Assembly (NCBI GenBank): GCA_019703815.1
Contig: AP023053.1
Span: 730,995-794,994, forward strand
Reading direction: 5' to 3'
DNA length: 64,000 nt
DNA from: Thaumasiovibrio occultus
Lineage (GTDB): Bacteria; Pseudomonadota; Gammaproteobacteria; Enterobacterales; Vibrionaceae
A model generated the notes under the pieces. That model did no database searches and was not told the origin of the DNA. It worked only from the letters and a program-made list of their open reading frames with translations. The stretch's first letter is position 1. Each line of letters starts with the position of its first letter. Positions 1-8,392 of the stretch are shown here, in pieces. The position numbers and the translations under genes were made by a program.

Positions 1-316
1 AATCAGACATTGAGTCGCCGCATTGACCGCTGCTTTCAATGGTAAACGATAGGTGTTTGCCGCCTTTCTCTTGCGCTGAATAAAACCAGTGGTTTCGGTA
101 TCCCGACGTACTATTGACTGCCGTCAACACATACGGTATTTCTTTCATATCCATATCGATCACGGTCGCCGTGTTGCCATCCACCTCTAGCCCCCAGTGC
201 GGCTCCAACCCACCGCAATCTAATGTTTCAAGTGGCGAGACAACCTCTTGGGCGACACTCGAAAACGACAACGACAATAATCCGACCAAACTCAGAGAGC
301 GACAGAAACCAGCCAT
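1..316 (-). CDS. exported protein, C-terminus cut by the window edge
   Basis: An open frame begins at ATG 316 on the minus strand and runs off the left edge. The first 21 or so residues look like a signal peptide (basic start MAGFCR, a hydrophobic Leu/Val/Ser stretch, then Ser-Val-Ala before Gln-Glu). The mature part has the block CGGLEPHWGLEVDG, which reminds me of the C-G-T-E-P-F-W signature of small exported proteins of the COG3650 type; that link is a guess. A second Cys appears near the cut end. The function is unknown. About 105 codons are visible. Confidence 0.6.
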   Translation of the reverse strand, partial: MAGFCRSLSLVGLLSLSFSSVAQEVVSPLETLDCGGLEPHWGLEVDGNTATVIDMDMKEIPYVLTAVNSTSGYRNHWFYSAQEKGGKHLSFTIESSGQCGDSMSD

Positions 317-592
317 GACATATCCTTATTTATATTAGTGACTCTTTTATATTTGAAAGAAAAACCGAAGAAGATGAAAAACAACAAGGGCAATATTACC
401 CTCCCGTTTTACTATTTCCCTTTCTTTAAATGATTTTCCAATATCCAACATTTTCAAACACGGTAAAGTAAATCAAACATTGGCTCATTTATTACGCAAA
501 ATACAACCTATTTCAACAACAGCCTACTTCAATAACATAGATTCAACCCATAGTCTAAAGACGGTTGCCGAACATAACAACGGCTATCGAAT

Positions 593-1489
593 TCATTCAA
601 GCATGATAGGTAACTGAAACGATATTACAACGCCACCAGTGGCTTCTAATTCAATATCGCGAACCATCTCTATTAAATAAGATGAACGATCAATCGTTAA
701 TTCACGCTGCTTCGCCGCAGAAAACAGGGCTTCCAATGCCGCGCTGTAGCCTACATCGGACACCAGATAGACATCGGCGCATAAGTAATAGCCTTCCGGC
801 ACAGTGAAATCATGGCGCGCATCACTTATTTGCCAATCACCTATCACGGTTTCTATTTGATCCCAACGCTTGTCCGTATGCAGGATCGGCGTCGCCCCCA
901 TCAAGCGCTCCGATTTTTTGCCATAGGTGGCAAAGACACTGTCCCAGTCGGCATCTGCCTGTCTGAGCTTTTTCATTCCGCGCTTGGGGTACCAAACCAA
1001 CTCAATCGGCATGGCGTTGGCCAAGGTCGTTTCCAACGCTTGTTGCTCACCCGGATGCGCCAGCTTCGCAATAAAATCTGCGGTTTGTTGCGGTGTGTAT
1101 TCCTTGCCTATTTGGCGAATGTACTTAGCGGTAACGCCGAGCTCTCGTTTGAGCGCCTTACCTAAAGCTTGCGATGACGAATACCCACAATGTTGCGCGA
1201 TGTCCATGACGCTCCAAGCGCTATCACTGAGCAATAAATTGACCGCGACTTGCAGACGTAAACGTCCCAAATACTGTCCGGGCGTTTCGTTAAACAGCTC
1301 ACTGAATTGGCGATGAAAATGGTACGGCGATATCGCGCTTTGCAACGCGATTTGTTCCCACGACAAATTCTCAACAAGTCGCTCATGCATCAGCTGCAAA
1401 GCATGAGCGAAACGTTTTTGTAAATGCGCTGGTAGCGATTCTATTAATGCAATTTCCGGCACGAGATTAAAGACAGCGCGTTCGCTCAT
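593..1489 (-). CDS. AraC-family regulator with GyrI-like effector domain
   Basis: Predicted transcription factor. Residues about 33-130 hold two helix-turn-helix motifs of the AraC type (ISPYHFHRQFSELF and CGYSSSQALGKALKRELG). The remaining ~150 residues resemble the GyrI-like small-molecule domain found behind AraC domains in Rob/SoxS-like regulators, which often sense drugs. I chose ATG 1489 because AAGG lies about 9 bases upstream; ATG 1513 or GTG 1531 would add 8 or 14 residues. It is the last gene of the minus-strand efflux group, 38 to 80 bases behind the RND pump depending on the start, so it probably controls that pump. This is inference from position. Confidence 0.85.
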   Translation of the reverse strand: MSERAVFNLVPEIALIESLPAHLQKRFAHALQLMHERLVENLSWEQIALQSAISPYHFHRQFSELFNETPGQYLGRLRLQVAVNLLLSDSAWSVMDIAQHCGYSSSQALGKALKRELGVTAKYIRQIGKEYTPQQTADFIAKLAHPGEQQALETTLANAMPIELVWYPKRGMKKLRQADADWDSVFATYGKKSERLMGATPILHTDKRWDQIETVIGDWQISDARHDFTVPEGYYLCADVYLVSDVGYSAALEALFSAAKQRELTIDRSSYLIEMVRDIELEATGGVVISFQLPIMLE

Positions 1490-1569
1490 GGATACCAACC
1501 TTGGTGAAGTCATCAGGTCAATATCTCGCACGAATCGCCGAAAATCAAATCTCGTCAGGTGGATAGCAT

Positions 1570-4500
1570 TTATAATGCCAGTGGCTCCTCAACCGGTGTC
1601 GGTGTACGTCGACTCGTGATCCCAAGCAAGATAGGAATTAGAAGCAGCGTCACTGCCGTCGCAAACAACTCCCCAAACACTAAAGAAACAGCGGCAGGTT
1701 TCAAATACTGCGCCTGCTCGGCACTTTCACTGAGTAACGGCAACAAGCCGCACACGGTTGTAATGGTGGTGAGGAAAATCGCCCGTAATCGGCTGGTCCC
1801 GGCGACGATCAACGCTTGTCTTAACGGCGTGCCACTGCGATATTCTGCGTTAAAGCGCGTGATCAGCACGAGTGAATCATTGATCACTATCCCCATCATC
1901 GCCATCATGCCAAACATCGACAGCAAGCTAATGGGCAGCGCCATAATGTAGTGTCCCAGTATCGCGCCGGCAAAACCAAACGGGATCACGGCCATGATGA
2001 TGAGTGGTTGCCAATAAGATTTCAGCGGTATTGCCAGCAAGATGTAGATCATCATCACCGTCACTATCATGGCCGCGCCAACCCCATCGGAGACCTCTTC
2101 GATCTCTTCAAATTCACCGCCCGGCTTGATGTTGACTTGCGGATAGCGCTGATGCAGCTTGGCGATTGTCTGCGCCAATTGCTGCAATGTTTGCATAGGC
2201 GCTTGCACATCTCGGTTTTGTTTCCAGTAGAGGTTAACCACCTGATGACGGTCGCGACGATGAATGATCTGCGGCTGCTGCTCCTGCTGAAAATCGGCAA
2301 CATCACCGAGCATGATGCTCTTTCCACCGGGTAATATCAGCAAGGTTTGCGCAAGTTGGTCGAGCGTATTGCGCTCTGAACGTGGGAATTGCAACACCAC
2401 TTTGGTTTCTTGCCCGCCATCAAGTAAGCGATAGAGTTCACGTTCACCGAACTCTTGCGCTACCAAATAGGCCAACCGCTCTTGTGTTAACCCCAGTTGC
2501 TGACCATAAGCGTTCAACACCAAGCGAATTTGGCGAAGGCCACTTTTGCCATCGTCATACACATCAGCCACCCCGGGCAACACGGCAAGGCTGCTCGCTA
2601 GCTGAGCTGCGACCGCACGTGACAACTCACGATCACTGGAGGATATCGAAATAAATGTTTCGCCCGCTGGCGCATCTGCAGCGCTAAATTGCACAGCATA
2701 GCCACCTTCAATAAGCCCAGAACTCTCACGCCAACGCGCCGTGAGCAAATTGCCTGGCAAAATGCTGAGCGCTTCACTGGTTAATTCCGCAGTGACTTCC
2801 ACTACGCCATTTCCATCCGACCACCCCAAGAGATTGACGACCGGCGGCTCAGTGAGCGGGAAGTCTTGCATCAATGACTGCTCGACCCTGTCCATTGCAC
2901 TTTCAAGTTGATCTAAAGCGTTGCGTTGAAGCGGTAGAGGCGCACCATCTTCCAGCTCGACTTTCGCGGTAATGTAGCGACCCGGAATTTCGGGGAAAAC
3001 CGAGCTACGAATAGTCCCCGTTGCCCACATCCCATACGCGAGAATAAGCATGGAAATAAACCCCAGTAGCCATGCCCATTGATAATTCAGTACGGCTTCT
3101 AAGCTCGGTTTGTAAACGCGGTGATTAAACCACTCTAAACCGCGATGGGCGACACCTTGAATACAACTAACCACCCCTTTTTTGGGCTTGGTAACGGCCA
3201 GTTGTGCAAGGTGGGCGGGCAGAATGAATTTACTTTCAATCAGTGAGAAGATCAGGGCAAATATCACGACGGCTGAAAACCCGGCGAAAATCTTCGCTAA
3301 CTCGTTATCAATCCACAGCATTGGCGAAAACGCCGCTATGGTGGTGATCACGCCAAACACCGTCGCCACGGATACCGAATGCACCCCATGCCACGCCGCG
3401 ACGCGTCCATTGCTGTGATGTGTGCGTTGCTCGTATATCGCTTCACCCACCACCACGGCGTCATCCACCAAGATACCTAACACCAAAATAAAGCCAAACA
3501 GCGTGATATCGTTAATGCTGTAATGGGTTAACTGCATCGCGCCTAAGGTACCGGCGATCGCCACCGGTATGCCAACCGCAACCCAGAACGCTAGTTTTAC
3601 ATCGAGGAAGATCCCCAATAGCACCACGACGATCAGCAAACCTTGCCAGGCGTTATCACCCAAGCGAAACAACTGCTCTTCAATATAGGGCGCCATATCG
3701 GCCATGGTGTCTAATGTGATGTCCGGTGGGAGTAATGCCTGTTGCTTGGCCAGCGTCGCTTCAATGGCGTCACTCACTTTCAGTAAGTTGTCGGTTTGGC
3801 TTGTACTGATCAAAAGCGCGATGGCATTCATTCCATTGTTACGCACAATCGAACCGCTATTGGCATAATCACGACGAACAGTCGCGATCTCGCCTAGCCG
3901 CACCGTGCCAGTCGGCGACGACAACACCACCAATTGGCTCAGCTTTTGTAAATCGTCGGCATAGCCATCACCACGCAGTACCACTTTTCCTTTGTCACTG
4001 ATTAACTCGCCCGACCGTGCTTCGAGCGATGCCCGTTCAATCGTGCTGGCGAGCTCATCCAGAGTTAATCCCAAATTCTGCAGTTGCATTGGGTCGGGCT
4101 CAATGATCAACTGTGGCTTGCGACTGCCCCAGTTTGAAACTTTAGAAATCCCTGGATGATTTTTAAGGGCTAACTCAACCTGCCTTGCGATAGGTTGCAA
4201 CTCAGCATCACTTCGAGGGCCAGACACCACGACAAAAGCGGCGAGGTTCGTGAACTCATTTCGGCTAACTTGTGGTGTCTCGGCTTGGGCGGGAAAGCCG
4301 TTAATGGCACTTACTCGGTTTCGGATATCATCCAGTAGCTTATTGAGATCAGTGCTGCTGGTTTTACGCACCACCACATTCGAAAAACCGGCACGAGACT
4401 CGCTGGTGATCTGCTTGATCCCGGCGATGCCGCTAATGGCTTCTTCAATTCGTTGGGTCACGCTCTCATCGATTTGCGTCGCCGTTCCGCCCGGATAGGC

Positions 4501-4650
4501 CACCGAAATCATGACCGAAGACGGCGCAATTTGAGGAAACGATTCAACCCGTAATTGACCAACCGCCAACAGGCCGCTCGCTATGATGGAAAACATCAAC
4601 AAATTGGCACCGACCGGATTATTGATGAACCATTTCGTTAGCCAACTCAT
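1570..4650 (-). CDS. RND efflux pump, inner-membrane permease
   Basis: A 1026-residue resistance-nodulation-division transporter, the usual length for AcrB-type proton-driven pumps. It starts with MSWLTKWFINNPVGANLL, a first helix after a short cytoplasmic stretch, then a large periplasmic porter region (about 35-330), a helix bundle, a second porter region and a second bundle. The paired acidic residues of helix 4 that relay protons are visible in GILVDDAVVVGEAIYE. It should work as a trimer with the adjacent membrane-fusion protein and an outer-membrane channel that is not encoded here. Its ATG overlaps the stop of the fusion protein gene (ATGA), so the two are translationally coupled. The substrate cannot be read from sequence. 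Confidence 0.93.
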   Translation of the reverse strand: MSWLTKWFINNPVGANLLMFSIIASGLLAVGQLRVESFPQIAPSSVMISVAYPGGTATQIDESVTQRIEEAISGIAGIKQITSESRAGFSNVVVRKTSSTDLNKLLDDIRNRVSAINGFPAQAETPQVSRNEFTNLAAFVVVSGPRSDAELQPIARQVELALKNHPGISKVSNWGSRKPQLIIEPDPMQLQNLGLTLDELASTIERASLEARSGELISDKGKVVLRGDGYADDLQKLSQLVVLSSPTGTVRLGEIATVRRDYANSGSIVRNNGMNAIALLISTSQTDNLLKVSDAIEATLAKQQALLPPDITLDTMADMAPYIEEQLFRLGDNAWQGLLIVVVLLGIFLDVKLAFWVAVGIPVAIAGTLGAMQLTHYSINDITLFGFILVLGILVDDAVVVGEAIYEQRTHHSNGRVAAWHGVHSVSVATVFGVITTIAAFSPMLWIDNELAKIFAGFSAVVIFALIFSLIESKFILPAHLAQLAVTKPKKGVVSCIQGVAHRGLEWFNHRVYKPSLEAVLNYQWAWLLGFISMLILAYGMWATGTIRSSVFPEIPGRYITAKVELEDGAPLPLQRNALDQLESAMDRVEQSLMQDFPLTEPPVVNLLGWSDGNGVVEVTAELTSEALSILPGNLLTARWRESSGLIEGGYAVQFSAADAPAGETFISISSSDRELSRAVAAQLASSLAVLPGVADVYDDGKSGLRQIRLVLNAYGQQLGLTQERLAYLVAQEFGERELYRLLDGGQETKVVLQFPRSERNTLDQLAQTLLILPGGKSIMLGDVADFQQEQQPQIIHRRDRHQVVNLYWKQNRDVQAPMQTLQQLAQTIAKLHQRYPQVNIKPGGEFEEIEEVSDGVGAAMIVTVMMIYILLAIPLKSYWQPLIIMAVIPFGFAGAILGHYIMALPISLLSMFGMMAMMGIVINDSLVLITRFNAEYRSGTPLRQALIVAGTSRLRAIFLTTITTVCGLLPLLSESAEQAQYLKPAAVSLVFGELFATAVTLLLIPILLGITSRRTPTPVEEPLAL

Positions 4651-5834
4651 TGTGCTACCTCTTGTTGCTCTATCCCTTGTTGTTCTATCCCTTGTTGTAC
4701 TGTCCCTTGTTTTGCTATCGCCTGTGCAGCGGTGTGCGCTGAAACCACGCTGCCCGGCAACATCGATAACAGCGGATAAACCACGACGCGGCGCGCAGTT
4801 TCGCTTCCTTGTTCAAACCGAACCAAGGCATACGCCTTATTTTGCTCAACCAAAACCACCGCTTCACGTTGGAGTTGCTGCTGCGCATTCACCACCCATA
4901 CATCGCCATCACGCGTAATCGCGCTTAAAGGCAGTTCGACTATGTGGTGTTGAACGCCGTGGTTAACCACCACCTTGACTTGCTGATTGGGCAACAAACG
5001 GGGCTCATCTCGGTATGGCTCACGCACAGTCAGCACGACTTGACGTTGGCGGGTTGTCGGATCGGCTTGGGGTTCGACATAGCGAAGCTCTGCTGGCCAT
5101 AAATAACCCTCACGACTGTGTACCGAAATAGCCGCCGTACCCAACACCGACTTCAACAGTGGCCACTGTTTCTCCGCTACCGGTAACGCCACATCCAATG
5201 AATCACTGGCGGCCAATTCGAACGTGACTTGCCCAGCCTCTACCCACTCTCCTGGGCTAATATGGCGCTGCATAATAACCGCATCAAACGGCGCTACGAT
5301 TGTTGCCGCTTCCAGCAACTTAGCCGCTGCAGCGAACGCATGTTCAGTAGACGCAAGCTCGGCTTTCGCGGCTAACACTTGGGGCTCTCGCCTCGCAAAC
5401 GGGGAGCTGTTGGTCGCCGATAACATTCGCAATGCAACGCTCTGTTCGTGTTTCGCGTGTTGTAGCGCGAACTGTGCCTGTTTGACGCTACTACGCGCTT
5501 GCGCAAGCTCCGATTGCAACGCCGTGGTATCAAGTTTGGCGAGCACTGTCCCTTTGGGTACCAACACGCCTGGTTCAATTTCTGGATTGAGCCATACGAT
5601 TTTGGCGGTGCTCGATGCTTTCACTGAAACAGGCCAGCGCGTGGTGGTGGTAGCTAGTAGCGTTAACTGCGTTGCGTGCGACGTCGGTGTTACCTCTGTC
5701 ACCGTAACGGGTGGATGCATGTGCTTGGGTGGCTCAACACTGACCGGTTGAGGCTCTAGTGCGTCAACGACGGCCAAGGCAATGACGATCGCACTAAAAC
5801 CGGCTAACAAGGCGAATAACTTTTTATATTTCAT
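4647..5834 (-). CDS. RND membrane-fusion (periplasmic adaptor) protein
   Basis: A 395-residue HlyD/AcrA-type adaptor that bridges the inner-membrane RND pump and an outer-membrane channel. An N-terminal hydrophobic anchor (about 7-26) is followed by a lipoyl-like half, an alanine/glutamine-rich helical hairpin (about 105-170), the second lipoyl half and beta-barrel regions. The last ~20 residues are a Gln-rich repeat of the type (I/V)(E/Q)QQG encoded by an imperfect 15-bp tandem repeat, not a usual adaptor feature. The stop overlaps the start of the pump gene by 4 bases and the start overlaps the upstream ABC-like gene by 11 bases, indicating one transcript. Confidence 0.92.
   Translation of the reverse strand: MKYKKLFALLAGFSAIVIALAVVDALEPQPVSVEPPKHMHPPVTVTEVTPTSHATQLTLLATTTTRWPVSVKASSTAKIVWLNPEIEPGVLVPKGTVLAKLDTTALQSELAQARSSVKQAQFALQHAKHEQSVALRMLSATNSSPFARREPQVLAAKAELASTEHAFAAAAKLLEAATIVAPFDAVIMQRHISPGEWVEAGQVTFELAASDSLDVALPVAEKQWPLLKSVLGTAAISVHSREGYLWPAELRYVEPQADPTTRQRQVVLTVREPYRDEPRLLPNQQVKVVVNHGVQHHIVELPLSAITRDGDVWVVNAQQQLQREAVVLVEQNKAYALVRFEQGSETARRVVVYPLLSMLPGSVVSAHTAAQAIAKQGTVQQGIEQQGIEQQEVAQ
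4668..4722. repeat. imperfect 15-bp tandem repeat inside adaptor gene
   Basis: On the plus strand the unit CTATCCCTTGTTGTT recurs about 3.5 times with small changes. It encodes the Gln-rich tail of the membrane-fusion protein in units of five residues, so gain or loss of a unit keeps the frame. Confidence 0.75.
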
Positions 5835-6708
5835 AAGGCGTGTCCGTTTGCGCTGATGGCTCTGGCGATTGATTGAGACGCTGGCTGATCTCCATCAGCC
5901 GCGATAGTGTTTGCAGGGTGATGGGCAACATCACGGCGGTTTCAACAAATTCGAGTGAATAGGTCAAAATAGAAAAGACTTGCCCTACCGTTGGTTCGAG
6001 TAGGTGCCCGACCATCCATAAGTTGATCAAGACGGCGGCGAACAGCACGATAAATATCAACCCGTAAACGATGGCCTCGGTATCGGATAGCTTGATTTCG
6101 CAGCGTTTGAGCGATTCAAAATGTAAGCGGATCGCAGAGATGCGTTGTCCGCCAAGCGTGTCCACTTGCTGCTCTAATTGGTCATTGAGCGCGCCGTTTA
6201 AACGGGCGAAGGTTTGGTGATAAACGCAATAGATCAGCAGCATCACACATCCGGCCGCCAAGACACAGAGCGCCAACTTTAGATGAAACATCGCTAAAAT
6301 GATCAGCGTCGCAACCAGTTGCACCACTGCACTGATAAGGGAGGGTAAATCGTTCTCAAGGAAATCCACCAGCTCTCGGGACATCCTCAAACGCGCGTCT
6401 TTAATAGAGACAGAGGCGCGGCGCAAATTTCGCTCAACGTGTTGCGCGAGCATGACTTTAATTGCCCCATAGACCCGAGTATCGTAAAAACGGCGCGCCA
6501 CACTTATCACAACGAGTAGCAGGAGGATCAGCGCAAAAATCAACAGCGGCTGCATATCACGAGCAAGCACGCCGTCAATCGCGAGTCCGATAAACAAGGG
6601 AAGCAAGATTAAGAAAATGTTTTCGGTTAGCACCATCAGCCAAGTAAAGATGACTTTGATAGGGTTAAGCCGGATCACGTAAGACAGCGTTATAGGCAAA
6701 TTAAGCAC
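5824..6708 (-). CDS. ABC-transporter-like six-helix membrane protein without ATPase domain
   Basis: 294 residues that resemble the transmembrane half of an ABC exporter (the ABC_membrane_3 type as I recognise it). Hydrophobic helices lie near 20-45, 52-70, 127-150, 152-170, 215-235 and 240-262. The chain ends at about 294 with no Walker A, signature or Walker B motif, and no separate ATPase gene lies next to it. It is the first gene of the efflux group and overlaps the adaptor gene by 11 bases. It could be a regulatory or accessory subunit, could borrow an ATPase from elsewhere, or could work without ATP. Stand-alone proteins of this kind exist in databases, so this is probably not a recent truncation. 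Confidence 0.82.
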   Translation of the reverse strand: MLNLPITLSYVIRLNPIKVIFTWLMVLTENIFLILLPLFIGLAIDGVLARDMQPLLIFALILLLLVVISVARRFYDTRVYGAIKVMLAQHVERNLRRASVSIKDARLRMSRELVDFLENDLPSLISAVVQLVATLIILAMFHLKLALCVLAAGCVMLLIYCVYHQTFARLNGALNDQLEQQVDTLGGQRISAIRLHFESLKRCEIKLSDTEAIVYGLIFIVLFAAVLINLWMVGHLLEPTVGQVFSILTYSLEFVETAVMLPITLQTLSRLMEISQRLNQSPEPSAQTDTPYEI

Positions 6709-7139
6709 AATGATTGGCCCTGAAGTGAATATTCAGGCCAGTATTACTCATTCATCAATTTGAAAAGTGTCTCAAATTGCTCTTTTCATCCGCCCTCTTT
6801 GCGAAGGTATGAAATGGCCCATAGAACAGTGCATGAAGCAGTGAAATGCCACGTTCATAGATTCGTCCCTCGTTCACCTTAGCGACACTATCGCGGAATG
6901 TTTCGCAGAAATTTCATACTTTACCGAGTCAGTCTGCAATATTGAGATGTCTGGCTATTTGATTAGTCACAAGGTTGATAGTATTTCAGGATGCACCCTT
7001 ATACTGCTTTCTACGGATTAGTGCGTTCGCACAGCAATCTCAGCCTATTTTTTTGAGAAAAAGCAGAACAAAAGACACGGAAATCGTCATATAGACAGAG
7101 GCTGCTATCGCATTCGATGTTTGGAAAAGGAAACGGATT
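6709..7139. promoter_or_regulatory. 431-base divergent intergenic region
   Basis: No gene is visible. The region must hold the promoter of the minus-strand efflux operon and that of the plus-strand lipoprotein. A possible plus-strand promoter is TTGATA at 6975-6980 and TATACT at 7000-7005, but its 19-base spacer is long. No convincing operator palindrome was seen. Confidence 0.3.
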
Positions 7140-7670
7140 TTGAAACACACCATTTTACTTTTGTTGTGCGCATTGAGCTTGGCTTGTGCGTCAACCGATG
7201 AGCCATCGAACACATCTCAAGCTCAAACCAATCCACACGCTGTTGTCGATCTTGGTAAGCAAATTACCAGCGAACACCCCAGCCGCTATTTCGCGTTGGC
7301 GGCGAAACTGTTCCAAGAAGGCGAAGAACAGCAAGCGGCAAAATGGCTATATGTGGGGTTAATGCGTTACCAAACATTTATCAATTCTGGCGCGCACGAA
7401 AGTGAGTTTGAGCAATTAACTTCGTTATGGGATTCCATTGGCGCGCCTATCAATGAACACTTGGGCGGCAATATTGATGAAGCGATGGCGACCATCAACG
7501 AAGCTATCCTTTGGCATGAAAACAATCCCGATCACTTTCTTGGCATTGGCCGTAGCGGACTACAAAACAGCCGTGAGTCAAACGAATACCGCGATCTTAT
7601 CGCTTACATTGATTCAGAGCGTGACAACATTCAGGCAAAGCGCGCTGAGAACGGTTTAGAAAACCGCTAA
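7140..7670 (+). CDS. putative lipoprotein of unknown function
   Basis: 176 residues starting at TTG 7140, supported by GGAAA about 7 bases upstream; no better ATG exists. The N-terminus MKHTILLLLCALSLACAS is a lipoprotein signal with the lipobox LSLAC, so the mature protein should begin at Cys16 and be lipid-anchored. The mature part is soluble, helical and acidic, with blocks such as FALAAKLFQEGEEQQAAKWL that resemble a TPR or Sel1-like helical repeat. No catalytic motif was seen. The next gene follows 36 bases later on the same strand and is probably co-transcribed. Confidence 0.8.
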   Translation: MKHTILLLLCALSLACASTDEPSNTSQAQTNPHAVVDLGKQITSEHPSRYFALAAKLFQEGEEQQAAKWLYVGLMRYQTFINSGAHESEFEQLTSLWDSIGAPINEHLGGNIDEAMATINEAILWHENNPDHFLGIGRSGLQNSRESNEYRDLIAYIDSERDNIQAKRAENGLENR

Positions 7671-7706
7671 TTTGGCGGTTCATTGCAAATCAAGATAGGA
7701 AAAACC

Positions 7707-8219
7707 ATGAAGAAAAGTTGTATGGCGGTTTGCGCCTTGTTGTACGTCAGTCTTTCGCCCGCCATGGCTAACGATACTGTGATCACAGATACCCTGACCG
7801 ATTGTGTCGTCGGCGCGCCCGCACCGCTCATCGAAAACAGCGACACACCCAACATCAAAAGCTATGACATGACCTTCAACACCAGCGAAGGCTTCTATGA
7901 CCTGGTGGAGACCATTACCTTGGCCTCTGGTCGCCAGTTCTCTATATCGCAAGGCGGTTGTGCGCACTTCACCGAAGTCGTGAAATTCCCGCTGGCACAA
8001 CCGTTCGACGGCAATCTGATTGCGGAAGCGAAAACGTTACTCAACGAAAGCAATGAGGTAGCGCAGACGATGGTGGCTTACTATCTCAACGAGGTGAGCA
8101 ACGATCACCCAACGCCTGAACATATTGAGATCCAACCAGGTTACACCACCATCTACATCACGCAAGAAACCATTGACGGGCAAGTTATTCTGAGCACCGC
8201 TTATGACGTTGCTATTTAA
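7707..8219 (+). CDS. periplasmic protein of unknown function
   Basis: 170 residues with a clear Sec signal peptide (MKKSCMAVCALLYVSLSPAMA, cleavage after Ala-Met-Ala). ATG 7707 is chosen over an in-frame TTG at 7683 because it is preceded by TAGGAAAA and puts the signal peptide at the start. The mature protein contains two Cys residues (about 30 and 73) that could form a disulphide, and reads as a beta-rich soluble domain. I do not recognise the family. It lies directly behind the lipoprotein gene and ends before a bidirectional terminator at 8350-8381. Confidence 0.8.
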   Translation: MKKSCMAVCALLYVSLSPAMANDTVITDTLTDCVVGAPAPLIENSDTPNIKSYDMTFNTSEGFYDLVETITLASGRQFSISQGGCAHFTEVVKFPLAQPFDGNLIAEAKTLLNESNEVAQTMVAYYLNEVSNDHPTPEHIEIQPGYTTIYITQETIDGQVILSTAYDVAI

Positions 8220-8284
8220 TCTCCATACCCAGAATGGAGCAAAATAGCTTAGGTAATATTTCGTCATCTGACTTTTATAGGCAG

Positions 8285-8342
8285 GCTTGCTTTTAATAGC
8301 AAACTTGCTTTTGATAGATAATTTACTTGAGAGCTTGCTTTC
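8285..8342. repeat. short CTTGCTTTT-type direct repeats
   Basis: The octamer CTTGCTTT occurs three times within about 55 bases, first as GCTTGCTTTTAATAG, then CTTGCTTTTGATAG, then GCTTGCTTTCC. It lies between a plus-strand gene end and a terminator. It is probably slippage-derived and has no known role. Confidence 0.5.
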
Positions 8343-8349
8343 CAAACTC

Positions 8350-8381
8350 ACTCACTTTGCCATCTGTATGGCAAAGTGAGT
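8350..8381. terminator. bidirectional terminator
   Basis: A perfect 14-bp inverted repeat (ACTCACTTTGCCAT and its complement) with loop CTGT, placed between the convergent ends of the periplasmic protein gene (8219) and the aldehyde dehydrogenase gene (8393). No strong T-tract follows on either side. Confidence 0.7.
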
Positions 8382-8392
8382 CTGCATCACGA

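Noticed and set aside
5224-5751. 175-codon plus-strand open frame inside the adaptor gene
   Set aside because: Antisense to the HlyD-type gene; composition (Ala/Ser/Cys-rich) follows from the opposite frame.
7774-7790. TGTGATCACAG palindrome resembling a CRP site
   Set aside because: It lies inside a coding region, lacks the six-base spacer of a CRP site and has no gene start behind it.
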